From NCBI GenBank assembly GCA_023958095.1, contig JAMLGJ010000003.1, forward strand, positions 1 to 64,000: DNA of 64,000 bases. Direction: 5' to 3'. A program made the position numbers and the translations under genes. Source of the stretch: Microthrixaceae bacterium. Its GTDB lineage: Bacteria; Actinomycetota; Acidimicrobiia; Acidimicrobiales; Microtrichaceae. The notes under the pieces were generated by a model. The model was not told where the DNA came from. It did not search any database and saw only the letters and a program-made list of their open reading frames with translations. Position 1 is the stretch's first letter, and each line of letters starts with the position of its first letter. Shown one piece after another: positions 44,541-53,730 of the stretch.

Positions 44541-45659
44541 ATGGACCAGAGCGACATCCTCGGGCCGTCGGAGGTGATGCTTCCCGGCACACGCGTGGGG
44601 CTGTTCGTGCTGGTGGCGCTGCTGACGGTGCTGTGCGCACTCGTGCTCGGCTCAGCGCTGTTGGTACGTCTCGCCCGGCGCCGCCGCGGCGTCAGGAAGC
44701 GGCCGGTCGTGACCGTCGCGTCGGCGATCGTGCTCGTGGCGCTGCTGGTGCTCACCTGGACGATGCGCCCGCCGCCGTTCTTCGTCCCGGAGTTCCCTGC
44801 GCTTCCGAGGTTGTTCCCCGAATCCGCGTTCTTCTACCGGCCGGTGGGGGACCTGCCGGTGCATGAACGCTCCGACGAGATGATCGAGGCGCTCGGGGCA
44901 CTCGGCCTGAACCCGGCCGCATCCTCACAGGTGCGCGACGGAATGGTCTCGGGCAAGCCGTTCAACCTGGTCGACGACTCCACACCCCGACGCGATGTGG
45001 ACCTCACCTTCGAACGCAACAGCCATCCCGGGCCCTATCCGATAACCGAGCCCGCCTACATCCAGTCGATGCCCAACTACGGCATCGACGAGCACTACAT
45101 AGGAATCGACCTGGAGCGCCGCGAGATGTGGGAACTCTGGCACCTGCGCCGGGACTTCGGGGTCTGGCGCGCCGGATCGGGCAAGCTGTGGGACCTCGAC
45201 TCCCTCGAGTTCGGGGTCGGCGGCACGACGGCGTCGCACCTGCCGATGCAGCCGATGGACTTCACCTACGAGGAGGTGGCGTCGGGTTCGGTCGGCCACG
45301 TTATCTTCGCGGGGTCGCCGGTCGTCTCCGGTGAACACGTGTGGCCTGCGCAGGCCAGCGACGGTCCGAGCGACGACCCGGACGCACCGCCCATGGGAAC
45401 CTGGCTGCGCCTGCGGGACGACGTGGACCTCTCGGGGCTCGGTCCCCAGGCGAGGGTGATCGCCGAGGCGATCAGGGACCACGGGGTGGTCATAGGCGAC
45501 ACCGGAGGGGCGTTCTCGCTCGCGGGTACCCCCGACGCGCGCTGGGACGACACCGACCTCGGGACCCTGCGAACGCTCGACACCGACGACCTCGAGGTCG
45601 TCGACCCGGCTGCGATCAAGGTGTCGGAGACATCCATGGAAGCGAGGCAACCCGGCTGA
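44541..45659 (+). CDS. Membrane-anchored protein of a conserved unknown family
   Basis: 372 residues with two N-terminal helices (VGLFVLVALLTVLCALVLGS and VVTVASAIVLVALLVLTWT), then an extracytoplasmic domain. The latter part (YIGIDLERREMWELWHL, GEHVWPAQAS, PPMGTWLRLRDDVDLSG, VIAEAIRDHGVVIGDTGGAFSLAGTPDARWDD) matches a widespread secreted-protein family I know only as uncharacterised. ATG 44541 lies 3 nt after tRNA-Arg with no room for its own promoter. Shares one base with yaaA. Confidence 0.75.
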   Translation: MDQSDILGPSEVMLPGTRVGLFVLVALLTVLCALVLGSALLVRLARRRRGVRKRPVVTVASAIVLVALLVLTWTMRPPPFFVPEFPALPRLFPESAFFYRPVGDLPVHERSDEMIEALGALGLNPAASSQVRDGMVSGKPFNLVDDSTPRRDVDLTFERNSHPGPYPITEPAYIQSMPNYGIDEHYIGIDLERREMWELWHLRRDFGVWRAGSGKLWDLDSLEFGVGGTTASHLPMQPMDFTYEEVASGSVGHVIFAGSPVVSGEHVWPAQASDGPSDDPDAPPMGTWLRLRDDVDLSGLGPQARVIAEAIRDHGVVIGDTGGAFSLAGTPDARWDDTDLGTLRTLDTDDLEVVDPAAIKVSETSMEARQPG

Positions 45660-46468
45660 TGGCACGTAGGCGGACGATCCTGATACCCCCTTCGGAGGGA
45701 AAGGCCCTGGGCGGGGAGGGCCCCGCCTGGCACCGGGTTCCCGGTGCCGGTGGGCACCCCCTGTACGCGCAACGTCGGGCAGTGGTGGAAGCGCTGGGCG
45801 ACCTGATGGGCCGCAACGAGCGCCGCGAGCTGGCACCGGGCACCCTGGCGCGGCTCTTCGGGGTTCGTGGCGATGCGCTGCAACGCGCCGTCGACGCGGA
45901 CTCCTCGCTCCCGGAGGCACCGACGCTGCCCGCCATCGAACGCTATGACGGGGTGCTATACCAGCACCTCGAGCTCGACACGATGTCGCCGTCGGTGGCG
46001 GACCGCCTCGACCGCACGGTTCTGATCGCAAGCGGGCTCTGGGGTGTGGTCGCCCCACACGAGATGATCCCGGACTACCGGCTCAAGATGTCGGCGAACC
46101 TGGAGCCGATGGGTCGTCTGTCGAGTTGGTGGCGCCCCGAGCTGACACATTTCGTCGAGCAGCACGCAAAGGGCACCGAGCTGTGGAACCTGCTCCCCGG
46201 GGAGCACGCCGCGGCCCTGGGCGCGACGTCGCACCGGGTGGTCAACACGGCGGTGTTCCTCTCACCGGATCGCAGCGGTGAACTCAAGGCGGTGAGCCAC
46301 TGGAACAAGGCCCTGAAGGGGGCACTCGTGGCGCACCTTGTTCGCAACCCCTCGCTGCGTCCACACGACCTGACCGAATTGGAGCACCCCGGCGGGTACC
46401 GACTCGAACCTGCTTCGCTCGAACCCCGTGACGGGGTCCGCGAGCTGCGTTTCGTGGCCCCAGGCTGA
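45659..46468 (+). CDS. yaaA: YaaA-family peroxide stress protein
   Basis: 269 residues, cytoplasmic. YaaA (DUF328/UPF0246) signatures: N-terminal ILIPPSEGKALGG, RYDGVLYQHLELDTM, VLIASGLWGVVAPHEMIPDYRLKM, TELWNLLPGEH and the C-terminal SHWNKALKGALVAHL. E. coli YaaA lowers free iron during hydrogen peroxide stress and binds DNA. The start codon overlaps the previous stop (TGATG). Confidence 0.92.
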   Translation: MARRRTILIPPSEGKALGGEGPAWHRVPGAGGHPLYAQRRAVVEALGDLMGRNERRELAPGTLARLFGVRGDALQRAVDADSSLPEAPTLPAIERYDGVLYQHLELDTMSPSVADRLDRTVLIASGLWGVVAPHEMIPDYRLKMSANLEPMGRLSSWWRPELTHFVEQHAKGTELWNLLPGEHAAALGATSHRVVNTAVFLSPDRSGELKAVSHWNKALKGALVAHLVRNPSLRPHDLTELEHPGGYRLEPASLEPRDGVRELRFVAPG

Positions 46469-46542
46469 GGTCGCGGTCCGCTACGGCATGGTGGTGCCCG
46501 TCCCGCGGGACTCCCGAACCGGGGGCATGGTTGACTTGGGTC

Positions 46543-47685
46543 ATGCGTTCACGTGGTGTGTCACTCGGTCGCCTGGCCGGGGTCGATGTCTCGGCGGAGT
46601 TCTCCACCCTGCTGATCGCCGGGCTGCTCGCGTGGTCGTTCGCCGAAGGGCTGCTCCCCGCGGTCGTGCCGGAGCGCCTGCCGATCGTCTACTGGAGCGT
46701 GGGCATCGTCGGAAGCCTGCTGTTCCTCGGCTCACTCCTGATCCACGAGCTGTCCCATTCGGTCGTCGCCCGGCGCAACGGCGTCGGCGTGCGCGGGATC
46801 ACACTGTGGCTCTTCGGCGGGGTCGCGGAACTCGAATCCGATCCGCCGGGTCCCGGTGCGGAGTTCCGGATCGCAGCAGCCGGACCGGCTGCGAGCTTCG
46901 TCTTCGCCGCCGCCTCGTTCGCGCTCTCGCTCCTGGTCGGCTACGCGAACGGTCCACGCGTGTGGGTCGTGATGCTCGGCTACCTCGCCGTGCTCAACGT
47001 GTTCCTCGCGGTGTTCAACCTGTTGCCGGGAGCACCCCTCGACGGAGGCCGGATCCTCGGTTCGGTCCTCTGGAAGATCCGTGGCGACCGGGCATCGGGC
47101 ATGGCCGGCGCCGCACGGGTGGGGATGGTGGTGGCAGGCCTCGTGGTGGCGGCCGGTTTCGCGGAGATGTGGTTCACCGGCACGATGGGCGGGCTCTGGA
47201 CGGTGCTGATCGGTGCCTTCCTGTTCAGTGCCGCCCGCGCCGAGCTGGCCTACTACGCCACCAGGGCGGCCCTGGGTGGGGTACCGGTGTCGTCGGTGAT
47301 GCTGCACCCGGTCCAGGTCACCTCGATGCGGGCGACCATCGCCGAAGCCGTCCACGGACCGTTCGCAACCAGCTCGCAAACGGCACTGCCCGTGGTGGAC
47401 CCGAACCAGCAGATCCGTGGCCTGTTGACCATGGAGCAGGTCCGGCGGGTCCCGGCGGAGCGCTGGGGAGTCACCGAGGCCTCCGCCGTCATGTACGGCC
47501 TCGATGCCGCCGCACTGGTCTCGCCGTCCGACCCGGTGGGTGACCTCGTCGGCCGGATCGGCGCATCCGCGCACGCTCTGGTACTCCACGAGGGCAGGCT
47601 CGTGGGCCTGGTGGGCCCCCATGAGCTGCAGCGGGCAGCCCGGCTCCCGGCCGGTGGCAACCCCGTGACCTCCACCTCGACCTGA
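46543..47685 (+). CDS. Site-2-protease-like M50 metallopeptidase with CBS domains
   Basis: 380 residues. Zinc motif LIHELSHSVVARR (HExxH) in a membrane segment and the third ligand in FNLLPGAPLDGGRIL, with about six helices, as in mycobacterial Rip3-type intramembrane proteases. The C-terminal region (VSSVMLHPVQVTSM..., ALPVVDPNQQIRGLLT, VLHEGRLVGLVGPHEL) is a pair of CBS-like modules that may sense adenylates. It would cleave membrane proteins such as anti-sigma factors. ATG 46543 is preferred to the upstream TTG. Confidence 0.92.
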   Translation: MRSRGVSLGRLAGVDVSAEFSTLLIAGLLAWSFAEGLLPAVVPERLPIVYWSVGIVGSLLFLGSLLIHELSHSVVARRNGVGVRGITLWLFGGVAELESDPPGPGAEFRIAAAGPAASFVFAAASFALSLLVGYANGPRVWVVMLGYLAVLNVFLAVFNLLPGAPLDGGRILGSVLWKIRGDRASGMAGAARVGMVVAGLVVAAGFAEMWFTGTMGGLWTVLIGAFLFSAARAELAYYATRAALGGVPVSSVMLHPVQVTSMRATIAEAVHGPFATSSQTALPVVDPNQQIRGLLTMEQVRRVPAERWGVTEASAVMYGLDAAALVSPSDPVGDLVGRIGASAHALVLHEGRLVGLVGPHELQRAARLPAGGNPVTSTST

Positions 47686-47751
47686 TCACGGGTCCGGTCC
47701 GCGAACCGGGATGCACCGCAGGACGTCGCCGATCGAACAGAATCGGACCCT

Positions 47752-48807
47752 GTGAGTTCGCTGCGCATCGAGGTTCTGGGCATCGTGTTGTTGGTGCTCG
47801 CCGTTGCGGTGTTCGTCGCGTTTCGATACCTGTTGCGCACCGTCGACGACAGCCGGGACGGGTACGCCGGAGCGGCCGAGCCCCCGTTGCCTCCCGGGGC
47901 GATGTCGGTGAGCCGCGACGACGACTCCCCGGAGCTGGTGGGAGCGTTCGGAGCCCCACCCGTGTGGGCCACGGGCGCCGCGGATTCCACGGGGGGCCGG
48001 CGGTTCGGACCCAATCCGGTGCTCGCCGGTGGGCCGCGTCCCGGGAGCCAGGCTCCCCCTGCACCCCGCCCCGGCCCTGCACCACCCAGCACTGCACCCC
48101 CCGGCACTGCACCTCGCCCCCGCCCAGCACCCGCCGCCCGAGCACAGCTCCCGGAAGCCGCAGAATCCGTGGCAGCAGAGTCCGTGGCAGCAGAGTCCGT
48201 GGAACGAGTGGAGCCACACGAGCTGGAAGAGGTGGTGGAGGTCGCGGAGGTGCTGGTGGATTCCTCCGATGGCCCACACCCCGTTGTGGAAGAGGGGGCC
48301 CACGGGACCGAACCTCTCGATGCCCCCGGGCGGCCCGCTCCGCACGACGACCCCGGAGACGTCGAGCTCCCACAAGGTGCGGAGCCCCCGGTGGAGGGCT
48401 CCGGAACCCCCGAACCGCCCGCCGAACCGCCCGCTGTCGCACTGGGGCTGAGCGGCGGTCACGACTCGTTGGTCCTGCACGTCACCGGCCTGCGCTCCGA
48501 GATCGCGGCGCAGGTCCCGACGGACTGGATGGTGCTCACCCCGCTCGACGCAGTGGGCAGCTGGCCCGCCGGAGGGGACCCCGGGCCCGAGCGCCACGGC
48601 CCCGGTGCGCCCGATCACCCGAGGCCCACCGTTGAACAGGGCCCTCCGAGTGAACCGGGCCCTCCGAACCCCTTCGCCCGCAGCGGTGAGCCCGCAGACG
48701 AGAAACCGGAGCAGGACCCGGGTCGGGACGTGGAGGCTGAACGGGGCGGGGACACCGGCATGGGAATGCCCGCGGGGCTGCTCGAGGAGTTGCTGGGTCC
48801 GCGGTAG
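47752..48807 (+). CDS. Single-pass membrane protein with disordered Pro-rich domain
   Basis: 351 residues from GTG: one N-terminal helix (IEVLGIVLLVLAVAVFVAFRYLL), then a long Pro/Ala/Glu-rich disordered tail containing a triple AESVA repeat encoded by 15-bp DNA units near 48170-48200. A possible small folded patch is LGLSGGHDSLVLHVTGLRSEI. No family recognised. Located 9 bp before msrB, perhaps one transcript. Confidence 0.65.
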   Translation: MSSLRIEVLGIVLLVLAVAVFVAFRYLLRTVDDSRDGYAGAAEPPLPPGAMSVSRDDDSPELVGAFGAPPVWATGAADSTGGRRFGPNPVLAGGPRPGSQAPPAPRPGPAPPSTAPPGTAPRPRPAPAARAQLPEAAESVAAESVAAESVERVEPHELEEVVEVAEVLVDSSDGPHPVVEEGAHGTEPLDAPGRPAPHDDPGDVELPQGAEPPVEGSGTPEPPAEPPAVALGLSGGHDSLVLHVTGLRSEIAAQVPTDWMVLTPLDAVGSWPAGGDPGPERHGPGAPDHPRPTVEQGPPSEPGPPNPFARSGEPADEKPEQDPGRDVEAERGGDTGMGMPAGLLEELLGPR

Positions 48808-48816
48808 CGTTCGGGC

Positions 48817-49248
48817 ATGGACAGCACCGAACCCGAGGAGTCCGCCGGGGGTGCCAGACGTCCCGGGCGGCCCGATGACGAAGAGCTCCGTGCCCGACTC
48901 GACCCGCTGCAGTGGAAGGTCACCCAGGAGGCCGGTACCGAACCGGCTTTCACCGGTAGGTACTGGAACCACCACGAGGACGGCACCTACCACTGCATCG
49001 TGTGCGACGCGGTGCTCTTCGACAGCGACACCAAGTTCGAGTCCGGCAGTGGCTGGCCCAGCTTCACCGATCCTGCCGACACCGCGGCGGTCGAGACCGT
49101 CGAGGACCGATCCCACGGCATGGTCCGCACCGAGGTCCGGTGCGCGAACTGTGGCGCGCACCTCGGGCACGTGTTCCCCGACGGTCCCGGCCCGGGAGGG
49201 CTTCGCTACTGCATGAACAGTGCGTCCTTGGAGCACAGGGCGAGCTGA
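48817..49248 (+). CDS. msrB: Peptide-methionine (R)-S-oxide reductase MsrB
   Basis: 143 residues. Zinc ligands in [20 protein letters not shown] and [19 protein letters not shown], the GSGWPSF substrate pocket and the catalytic Cys in [11 protein letters not shown]. Repairs oxidised methionine (R form). The N-terminal 25 residues ([16 protein letters not shown]) are an unusual extension. Confidence 0.97.
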   Translation: MDSTEPEESAGGARRPGRPDDEELRARLDPLQWKVTQEAGTEPAFTGRYWNHHEDGTYHCIVCDAVLFDSDTKFESGSGWPSFTDPADTAAVETVEDRSHGMVRTEVRCANCGAHLGHVFPDGPGPGGLRYCMNSASLEHRAS

Positions 49249-49290
49249 GTCCGTCGCAGCGGGGGCTCGCTGCTCCTAGTCTCGGGTTCC

Positions 49291-50442
49291 GTGACAACGG
49301 AGATTCAGCCCTTCACCATCGACCACCCCGAGGAACAGCTGGAGGACCTCCGCCGGCGGTTGCGCTCGGTGCGCTGGCCCGAACAGGAGAACGTCGCGGG
49401 CAGCGATGAGCCCTGGGCCCAGGGCATGCCGTTGCGCTACGCCATGGACCTGGCACGTCACTGGGTCGAGGCGTACGACTGGCGCGAGACCGAGGACCGG
49501 CTGAACGCACTTCCGAACTTCCGCACCGTCATCGACGACCTGGCGATCCACTTCCTGCACGTCCGTTCGCCGCACGACGACGCGTTGCCGTTGTTGATGA
49601 CCCACGGCTGGCCGGGTTCGATCGTGGAGTTCCTGGACGTGATCGGGCCACTCACCGATCCGACGTCACACGGCGGCGACCCGGCCGATGCGTTCCACCT
49701 GGTGATGCCGTCGTTGCCGGGCTACGCCTGGTCCGACAAGCCCGACCGGCCGGGTTGGGGAGTCCCCCGGGTGGCGGCCGCCTGGGAGCAGCTCATGCTG
49801 CGCCTCGGATACCAACGTTTCGGTGCCCAGGGCGGGGACTGGGGTTCCCTGGTGACGACCCGGATCGGCACCCACCACACCGACCACCTCGTGGGCATCC
49901 ACACCAACATGGCGGTCGTTCCGCCGGATCCCGAGACGATGGAGTCGCTCACCGACGAGGAGGCCTCCTGCCTGGCGGACCTGGACCGCCACCTGAACTC
50001 CGGTGACGGCTATGCGAGCATCCAGTCCAGCAGGCCACAGACGCTCGCCTACGGCCTCGCGGATTCGCCGGTCGGCCAGATGGCCTGGATCGCCGAGAAG
50101 TTCTGGGCGTGGGTGGACCACGACGGCGACCCGCTGAGCGCGGTGCCGGCCCGGCGCCAGCTCGACAACGTCATGGTGTACTGGCTCACCAACTCCGGGG
50201 GCAGCTCGGCACGCCTGTACTGGGAGTCCTACAAGGACGTCGATCTGGGCGAGGTCGCCTGTCCCTCGGCGGTCTCGGTGTTCCCCGCCGAGATCTTCCG
50301 TACTTCGCGGCGCTGGGCGGAGAAGCGCTTCACCGACCTGCGGCACTTCAACGCACTCGACCGCGGCGGGCACTTCGCGGCCATGGAACAGCCCGAGTCG
50401 TTCGTGCAGGAGGTCCGTGCAGCGTTCCGGTCGATGCGCTGA
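49291..50442 (+). CDS. Epoxide hydrolase, EHN + α/β-hydrolase
   Basis: 383 residues. N-terminal EHN domain (IQPFTIDHPEEQLEDLRRRL...WRETEDRLNALPNFRT) precedes the hydrolase core: HGWPGS oxyanion motif, nucleophile Asp in QGGDWGSLVTT, and catalytic His in DRGGHFAAMEQPE. It resembles microsomal-type epoxide hydrolases and juvenile-hormone hydrolases. Substrate unknown. GTG start. Confidence 0.93.
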   Translation: MTTEIQPFTIDHPEEQLEDLRRRLRSVRWPEQENVAGSDEPWAQGMPLRYAMDLARHWVEAYDWRETEDRLNALPNFRTVIDDLAIHFLHVRSPHDDALPLLMTHGWPGSIVEFLDVIGPLTDPTSHGGDPADAFHLVMPSLPGYAWSDKPDRPGWGVPRVAAAWEQLMLRLGYQRFGAQGGDWGSLVTTRIGTHHTDHLVGIHTNMAVVPPDPETMESLTDEEASCLADLDRHLNSGDGYASIQSSRPQTLAYGLADSPVGQMAWIAEKFWAWVDHDGDPLSAVPARRQLDNVMVYWLTNSGGSSARLYWESYKDVDLGEVACPSAVSVFPAEIFRTSRRWAEKRFTDLRHFNALDRGGHFAAMEQPESFVQEVRAAFRSMR

Positions 50443-50462
50443 GCGGAGCGCAGTCGCTCAGC
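50438..50462. terminator. Dyad between epoxide hydrolase and acyl-CoA dehydrogenase genes
   Basis: GCTGAGC and GCTCAGC form a 7-bp stem with an 11-nt loop spanning both stop codons of convergent genes. Weak terminator candidate without a U-tract. Confidence 0.35.
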
Positions 50463-51678
50463 TGCGCGGCACCTCGTTCCAGGGGATGTCGCGGTCCACA
50501 CGCGGCTCGCGCGGCAGGCCCAGCACCTGTTCGCCGAGGATGTTGAGCATCACCTCGCTGGTGCCCCCCTCGATCGAGTTCGCACGCGCCCGCAGGAAGG
50601 CGTAGCGGGGTCCCTGGTCCTCCCCGGTGACCGAGAGCGTCTCGGGACGGCGGAAGGTGTAGTCGTAGCCGACTGCACCCTCTGTGCCGAGCAGGTCCAC
50701 CTCGAGCTCGGTGAGCTCCTTGTTGAGCCTCGTGAAGGCCAACTTGGCGATCGAACCCTCGGCGCCGGGGTTTCCCGCGCTGCGGGCCGCCGCGGCCCTG
50801 AGGTTGGTCAACCGCAGCACCTCTGCGTGGATCCAAACGTCGGCAACCCGGTCGCGGGCCACCGCGCTGCGGCGGTGCTCGGGAAGCGAGTTCCACAGTT
50901 CGACCAGCCCCTTGACCGGACCGGATCCCCGTTTGGGTTGCGACCCGGCCCCCCCGATGGCGGAGCGTTCGTTGCCGAGGGTCGTCAGGGCCACCCGCCA
51001 GCCCTCTCCCTCACCACCGATGCGGTCGCCGTCGGGGATGCGGGCATCGGTCAGGTACACCTCGTTGAACTCGGCCTCGCCGGTGATCTGGCGCAGCGGG
51101 CGCACCTCGACCCCCTCGGCGTGCATGTCGCACGCGAAGTAGGTCATGCCCTTGTGCTTCGGCGCCGACGGATCCGACCTCGTGACCAGCATTCCCCGGT
51201 CGGCGAGGTGGGCGAGGGTGTTCCAGACCTTCTGTCCGTTCACCACCCACTCGTCGCCGTCCTTCACGGCGCGTGCGCCGAGTCCGGCGAAGTCGCTCCC
51301 GGCGCCGGGCTCGCTGAAGAGCTGGCACCAGATCTCCTCGCCGGTGAACATCGGACGCAGGAACCGGTCGCGCTGTGCCTGGGTCCCGTGCGTCGCGATG
51401 GTCGGACCCGCGAGGTGCAGGAAGAACTCCGCTGCGGGACGGCTTCCCAGACCGGCCTCGGCGAGGCGGCGCTCCACCAGTGACTGCAGCTCGGGGCGCA
51501 CCGACATGCCCCCGGCCCCCTCGTCGTGGTGCACCCAGGCGAGTCCCGCGTCGTACTGGTGGCCCCTGAACTCGACCGCCGGGCACCCGGTGGGGTCGTG
51601 ACGTGCCAGGAGCTCGTCGATGGCTTCGTTGACCCTTGCTGTCTGCTCATCGGTGGGATCTGCGCTGGTGTCGCTCAT
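50458..51678 (-). CDS. Acyl-CoA dehydrogenase
   Basis: 406-residue FAD enzyme. Motifs: WCQLFSEPGAGSDFAGLGARAVKDG (substrate/FAD loop), WVVNGQKVWNT, and the C-terminal IEGGTSEVMLNILGEQVLGLPR that shapes the FAD site. The helical N-terminal domain seems slightly short and lacks an obvious upstream catalytic base region. Probably acts on branched or steroid-derived acyl-CoA as in many actinobacterial FadE proteins; substrate unknown. Confidence 0.9.
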   Translation of the reverse strand: MSDTSADPTDEQTARVNEAIDELLARHDPTGCPAVEFRGHQYDAGLAWVHHDEGAGGMSVRPELQSLVERRLAEAGLGSRPAAEFFLHLAGPTIATHGTQAQRDRFLRPMFTGEEIWCQLFSEPGAGSDFAGLGARAVKDGDEWVVNGQKVWNTLAHLADRGMLVTRSDPSAPKHKGMTYFACDMHAEGVEVRPLRQITGEAEFNEVYLTDARIPDGDRIGGEGEGWRVALTTLGNERSAIGGAGSQPKRGSGPVKGLVELWNSLPEHRRSAVARDRVADVWIHAEVLRLTNLRAAAARSAGNPGAEGSIAKLAFTRLNKELTELEVDLLGTEGAVGYDYTFRRPETLSVTGEDQGPRYAFLRARANSIEGGTSEVMLNILGEQVLGLPREPRVDRDIPWNEVPRS

Positions 51679-51726
51679 CGCCCGGTGACGCTAGGTCGTC
51701 CCGCCGGGGTGGGCCATACTCGACCG

Positions 51727-52218
51727 ATGCCCGACGAGATCGAGATCCGCAGCCCGACGATGGACGACGGCGCAGCGATGTGGCGGCTGGCGGCCGCTGC
51801 GGGGGAGCTCGACGTGAACTCCTCCTACGCGTACCTGCTGTGGTGCCGGGACTTCTCGGCCACCTCCGTCGTCGCAGTGGCCCCCGACGGGACCGGGCTG
51901 GCAGGGTTCATCACCGGCTACATGCGGCCCGACGACCCGTCGGTGCTGCTCGTGTGGCAGGTGGCGGTGTCACCCGAGCACCGTCGCAAGGGCATCGCGG
52001 CGGCGATGCTCGACGAGATGGTCGCCGTGTCGGCGCGCCACGGGGGGACCCACCTCGAGACGACCGTGACGCCCGGGAACGTGCCCAGCCGGACGATGTT
52101 CGCGGCGCTGGCGGAACGCCACTCGGCACGGTCGCTCGAGAGCGAGCTCATGGTGAGCGGGCACTTCCCCGACGAACACGAACCGGAACGCCTGATCCGC
52201 ATCGGGCCGTTTCGCTGA
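51727..52218 (+). CDS. ectA: L-2,4-diaminobutyrate acetyltransferase
   Basis: 163-residue GNAT enzyme; acetylates diaminobutyrate, the second step of ectoine synthesis. Family-specific LDVNSSYAYLLWCRDFSATSVVA, VWQVAVSPEHRRKGIAAAML (acetyl-CoA loop) and TVTPGNVPSRTMF. The frame runs upstream but ATG 51727 gives the usual N-terminus. ectB follows after a 264-bp gap instead of immediately. Confidence 0.95.
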   Translation: MPDEIEIRSPTMDDGAAMWRLAAAAGELDVNSSYAYLLWCRDFSATSVVAVAPDGTGLAGFITGYMRPDDPSVLLVWQVAVSPEHRRKGIAAAMLDEMVAVSARHGGTHLETTVTPGNVPSRTMFAALAERHSARSLESELMVSGHFPDEHEPERLIRIGPFR

Positions 52219-52257
52219 GCGATCCGTCGACGGGAGCGGCACCGCTCGGGGTGGTGC

Positions 52258-52286
52258 TTGAGTGAGCCCGCCGCCGCTTGTACGGT
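52258..52286 (+). promoter_or_regulatory. Candidate sigma-70 promoter for ectBCD
   Basis: TTGAGT (52258-52263) and TACGGT (52281-52286) are separated by exactly 17 bp, in the 264-bp gap between ectA and ectB. Transcription from here would give a leader of about 190 nt before the ectB GTG, so ectBCD could be expressed apart from ectA. Confidence 0.45.
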
Positions 52287-52482
52287 CGGGGACACAACAC
52301 AGAGCGTCCGACGCAAGACCGTGGGGATGGTTTCCCGCAGGGCTGTGGCCGCGTCGGTGCCGGGTGCGGGCGTCCCCAGAGCTGCCCCCCGGTGCGACCC
52401 GGCCCCCTGGTAGGTGACCCCATGTGAGTGGGACCAGAGTGGTCCGCCGGAGCGCAACACCCCCCTCAGGAGTGATTCCCAC

Positions 52483-53730
52483 GTGAATGTATTCACCGAC
52501 CTCGAGTCAGAAGTGCGCGGCTATTGCCGCACCTGGCCGGCAGTGTTCGAACGGGCCAACGGGTGCCACATCTACGACGAGACCGGTCGCGAGTTCCTCG
52601 ACTTCTTCTCCGGGGCGGGCGCGCTCAACTACGGACACAACCACCCGCACCTCAAGGCTGCACTCCTCGAGTACCTGAGTGGCGACAACGTCGTGCACAG
52701 CCTCGACATGAGCACCACCGCGAAGCGGGAGTTCCTCGAGAGGTTCCATGCAGTGGTGCTGGAACCCCGTGGGCTCGACTACAGGGTCCAGTTCCCGGGG
52801 CCGACCGGCACCAATTCGGTGGAGGCGGCCCTGAAGCTGGCCCGGAAGGTGACCGGTCGCGAAGAGGTGATCAGCTTCACCAACGCCTTCCACGGGATGA
52901 CCCTCGGCTCCCTCGCGGTGACCGGCAACGCCCTCAAGCGCGGAGGTGCCGGCGTGCCGCTGTCGCACTCCTCGGTGATGCCCTACTGCGACTACCTCGA
53001 CGAGGGCAGCAGCCTCGACTACTTCGAGCTGATCCTCGCCGACGCGGGCAGCGGTGTGGACGAACCGGCTGCGGTGATAGTCGAGACGACCCAGGGAGAG
53101 GGGGGCCTGAAGAGCGCCAGTGAATCCTGGCTCAGGCGCCTCTCGTCGATCTGCAGGGAGCACGACATCCTGTTGATCGTCGACGACATCCAGATGGGCA
53201 TCGGTCGAACCGGACCGTTCTTCTCGTTCGAGCGCGCCGGGATCGTGCCCGACATCGTCTGCCTGTCGAAGTCCCTCAGCGGCTACGGGTTGCCGATGGC
53301 GGTGACGCTGTTCCGCCCGGAGCTCGACGTGTGGGAACCGGGGGAGCACAACGGCACCTTCCGTGGCCACAACCCTGCTTTCGTGACCGCCACGGCGGCA
53401 CTCGACCTCTGGGAGGCATCCGACATCGCGAGCGAGGTGGACGCGAAGGCCGGCATGGTCGAAAAGGAGCTGATGTCACTCGTCGCTGAGCTCGACCACA
53501 CCGACCATCGTGGTCGCGGGCTGGCCCAGGGGCTCGTGTTCGACGATCCCGCGGTGACCTCGGCGGTCGTGTCCGGTTGCTTCGAGCGCGGACTGATACT
53601 CGAGACGTCCGGTCCCCACGGCGAGGTGGCGAAGCTCATGCCTCCGGTCGTGATCACCGAGGAGGAACTCGAACACGGTCTCGGAACCTTCCGGTCGGCG
53701 GTTCGCTCAGCGGTGGGGGCAGTGCGATGA
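52483..53730 (+). CDS. ectB: Diaminobutyrate-2-oxoglutarate transaminase
   Basis: 415-residue class III aminotransferase, first step of ectoine synthesis from aspartate semialdehyde. LESEVRGYCRTWPAVFERA, FDFFSGAGALNYGHNHP-like N-terminus, GPTGTNSVEAALKLARKVTGR, NAFHGMTLGSLAVTGN, DDIQMGIGRTG, PLP Lys in CLSKSLSGYGLPMAV, and FRGHNPAFVTATAAL. GTG 52483 follows AGGAG by ten bases; an upstream GTG in frame would add unrelated residues. Overlaps ectC by 4 nt. Confidence 0.96.
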   Translation: MNVFTDLESEVRGYCRTWPAVFERANGCHIYDETGREFLDFFSGAGALNYGHNHPHLKAALLEYLSGDNVVHSLDMSTTAKREFLERFHAVVLEPRGLDYRVQFPGPTGTNSVEAALKLARKVTGREEVISFTNAFHGMTLGSLAVTGNALKRGGAGVPLSHSSVMPYCDYLDEGSSLDYFELILADAGSGVDEPAAVIVETTQGEGGLKSASESWLRRLSSICREHDILLIVDDIQMGIGRTGPFFSFERAGIVPDIVCLSKSLSGYGLPMAVTLFRPELDVWEPGEHNGTFRGHNPAFVTATAALDLWEASDIASEVDAKAGMVEKELMSLVAELDHTDHRGRGLAQGLVFDDPAVTSAVVSGCFERGLILETSGPHGEVAKLMPPVVITEEELEHGLGTFRSAVRSAVGAVR

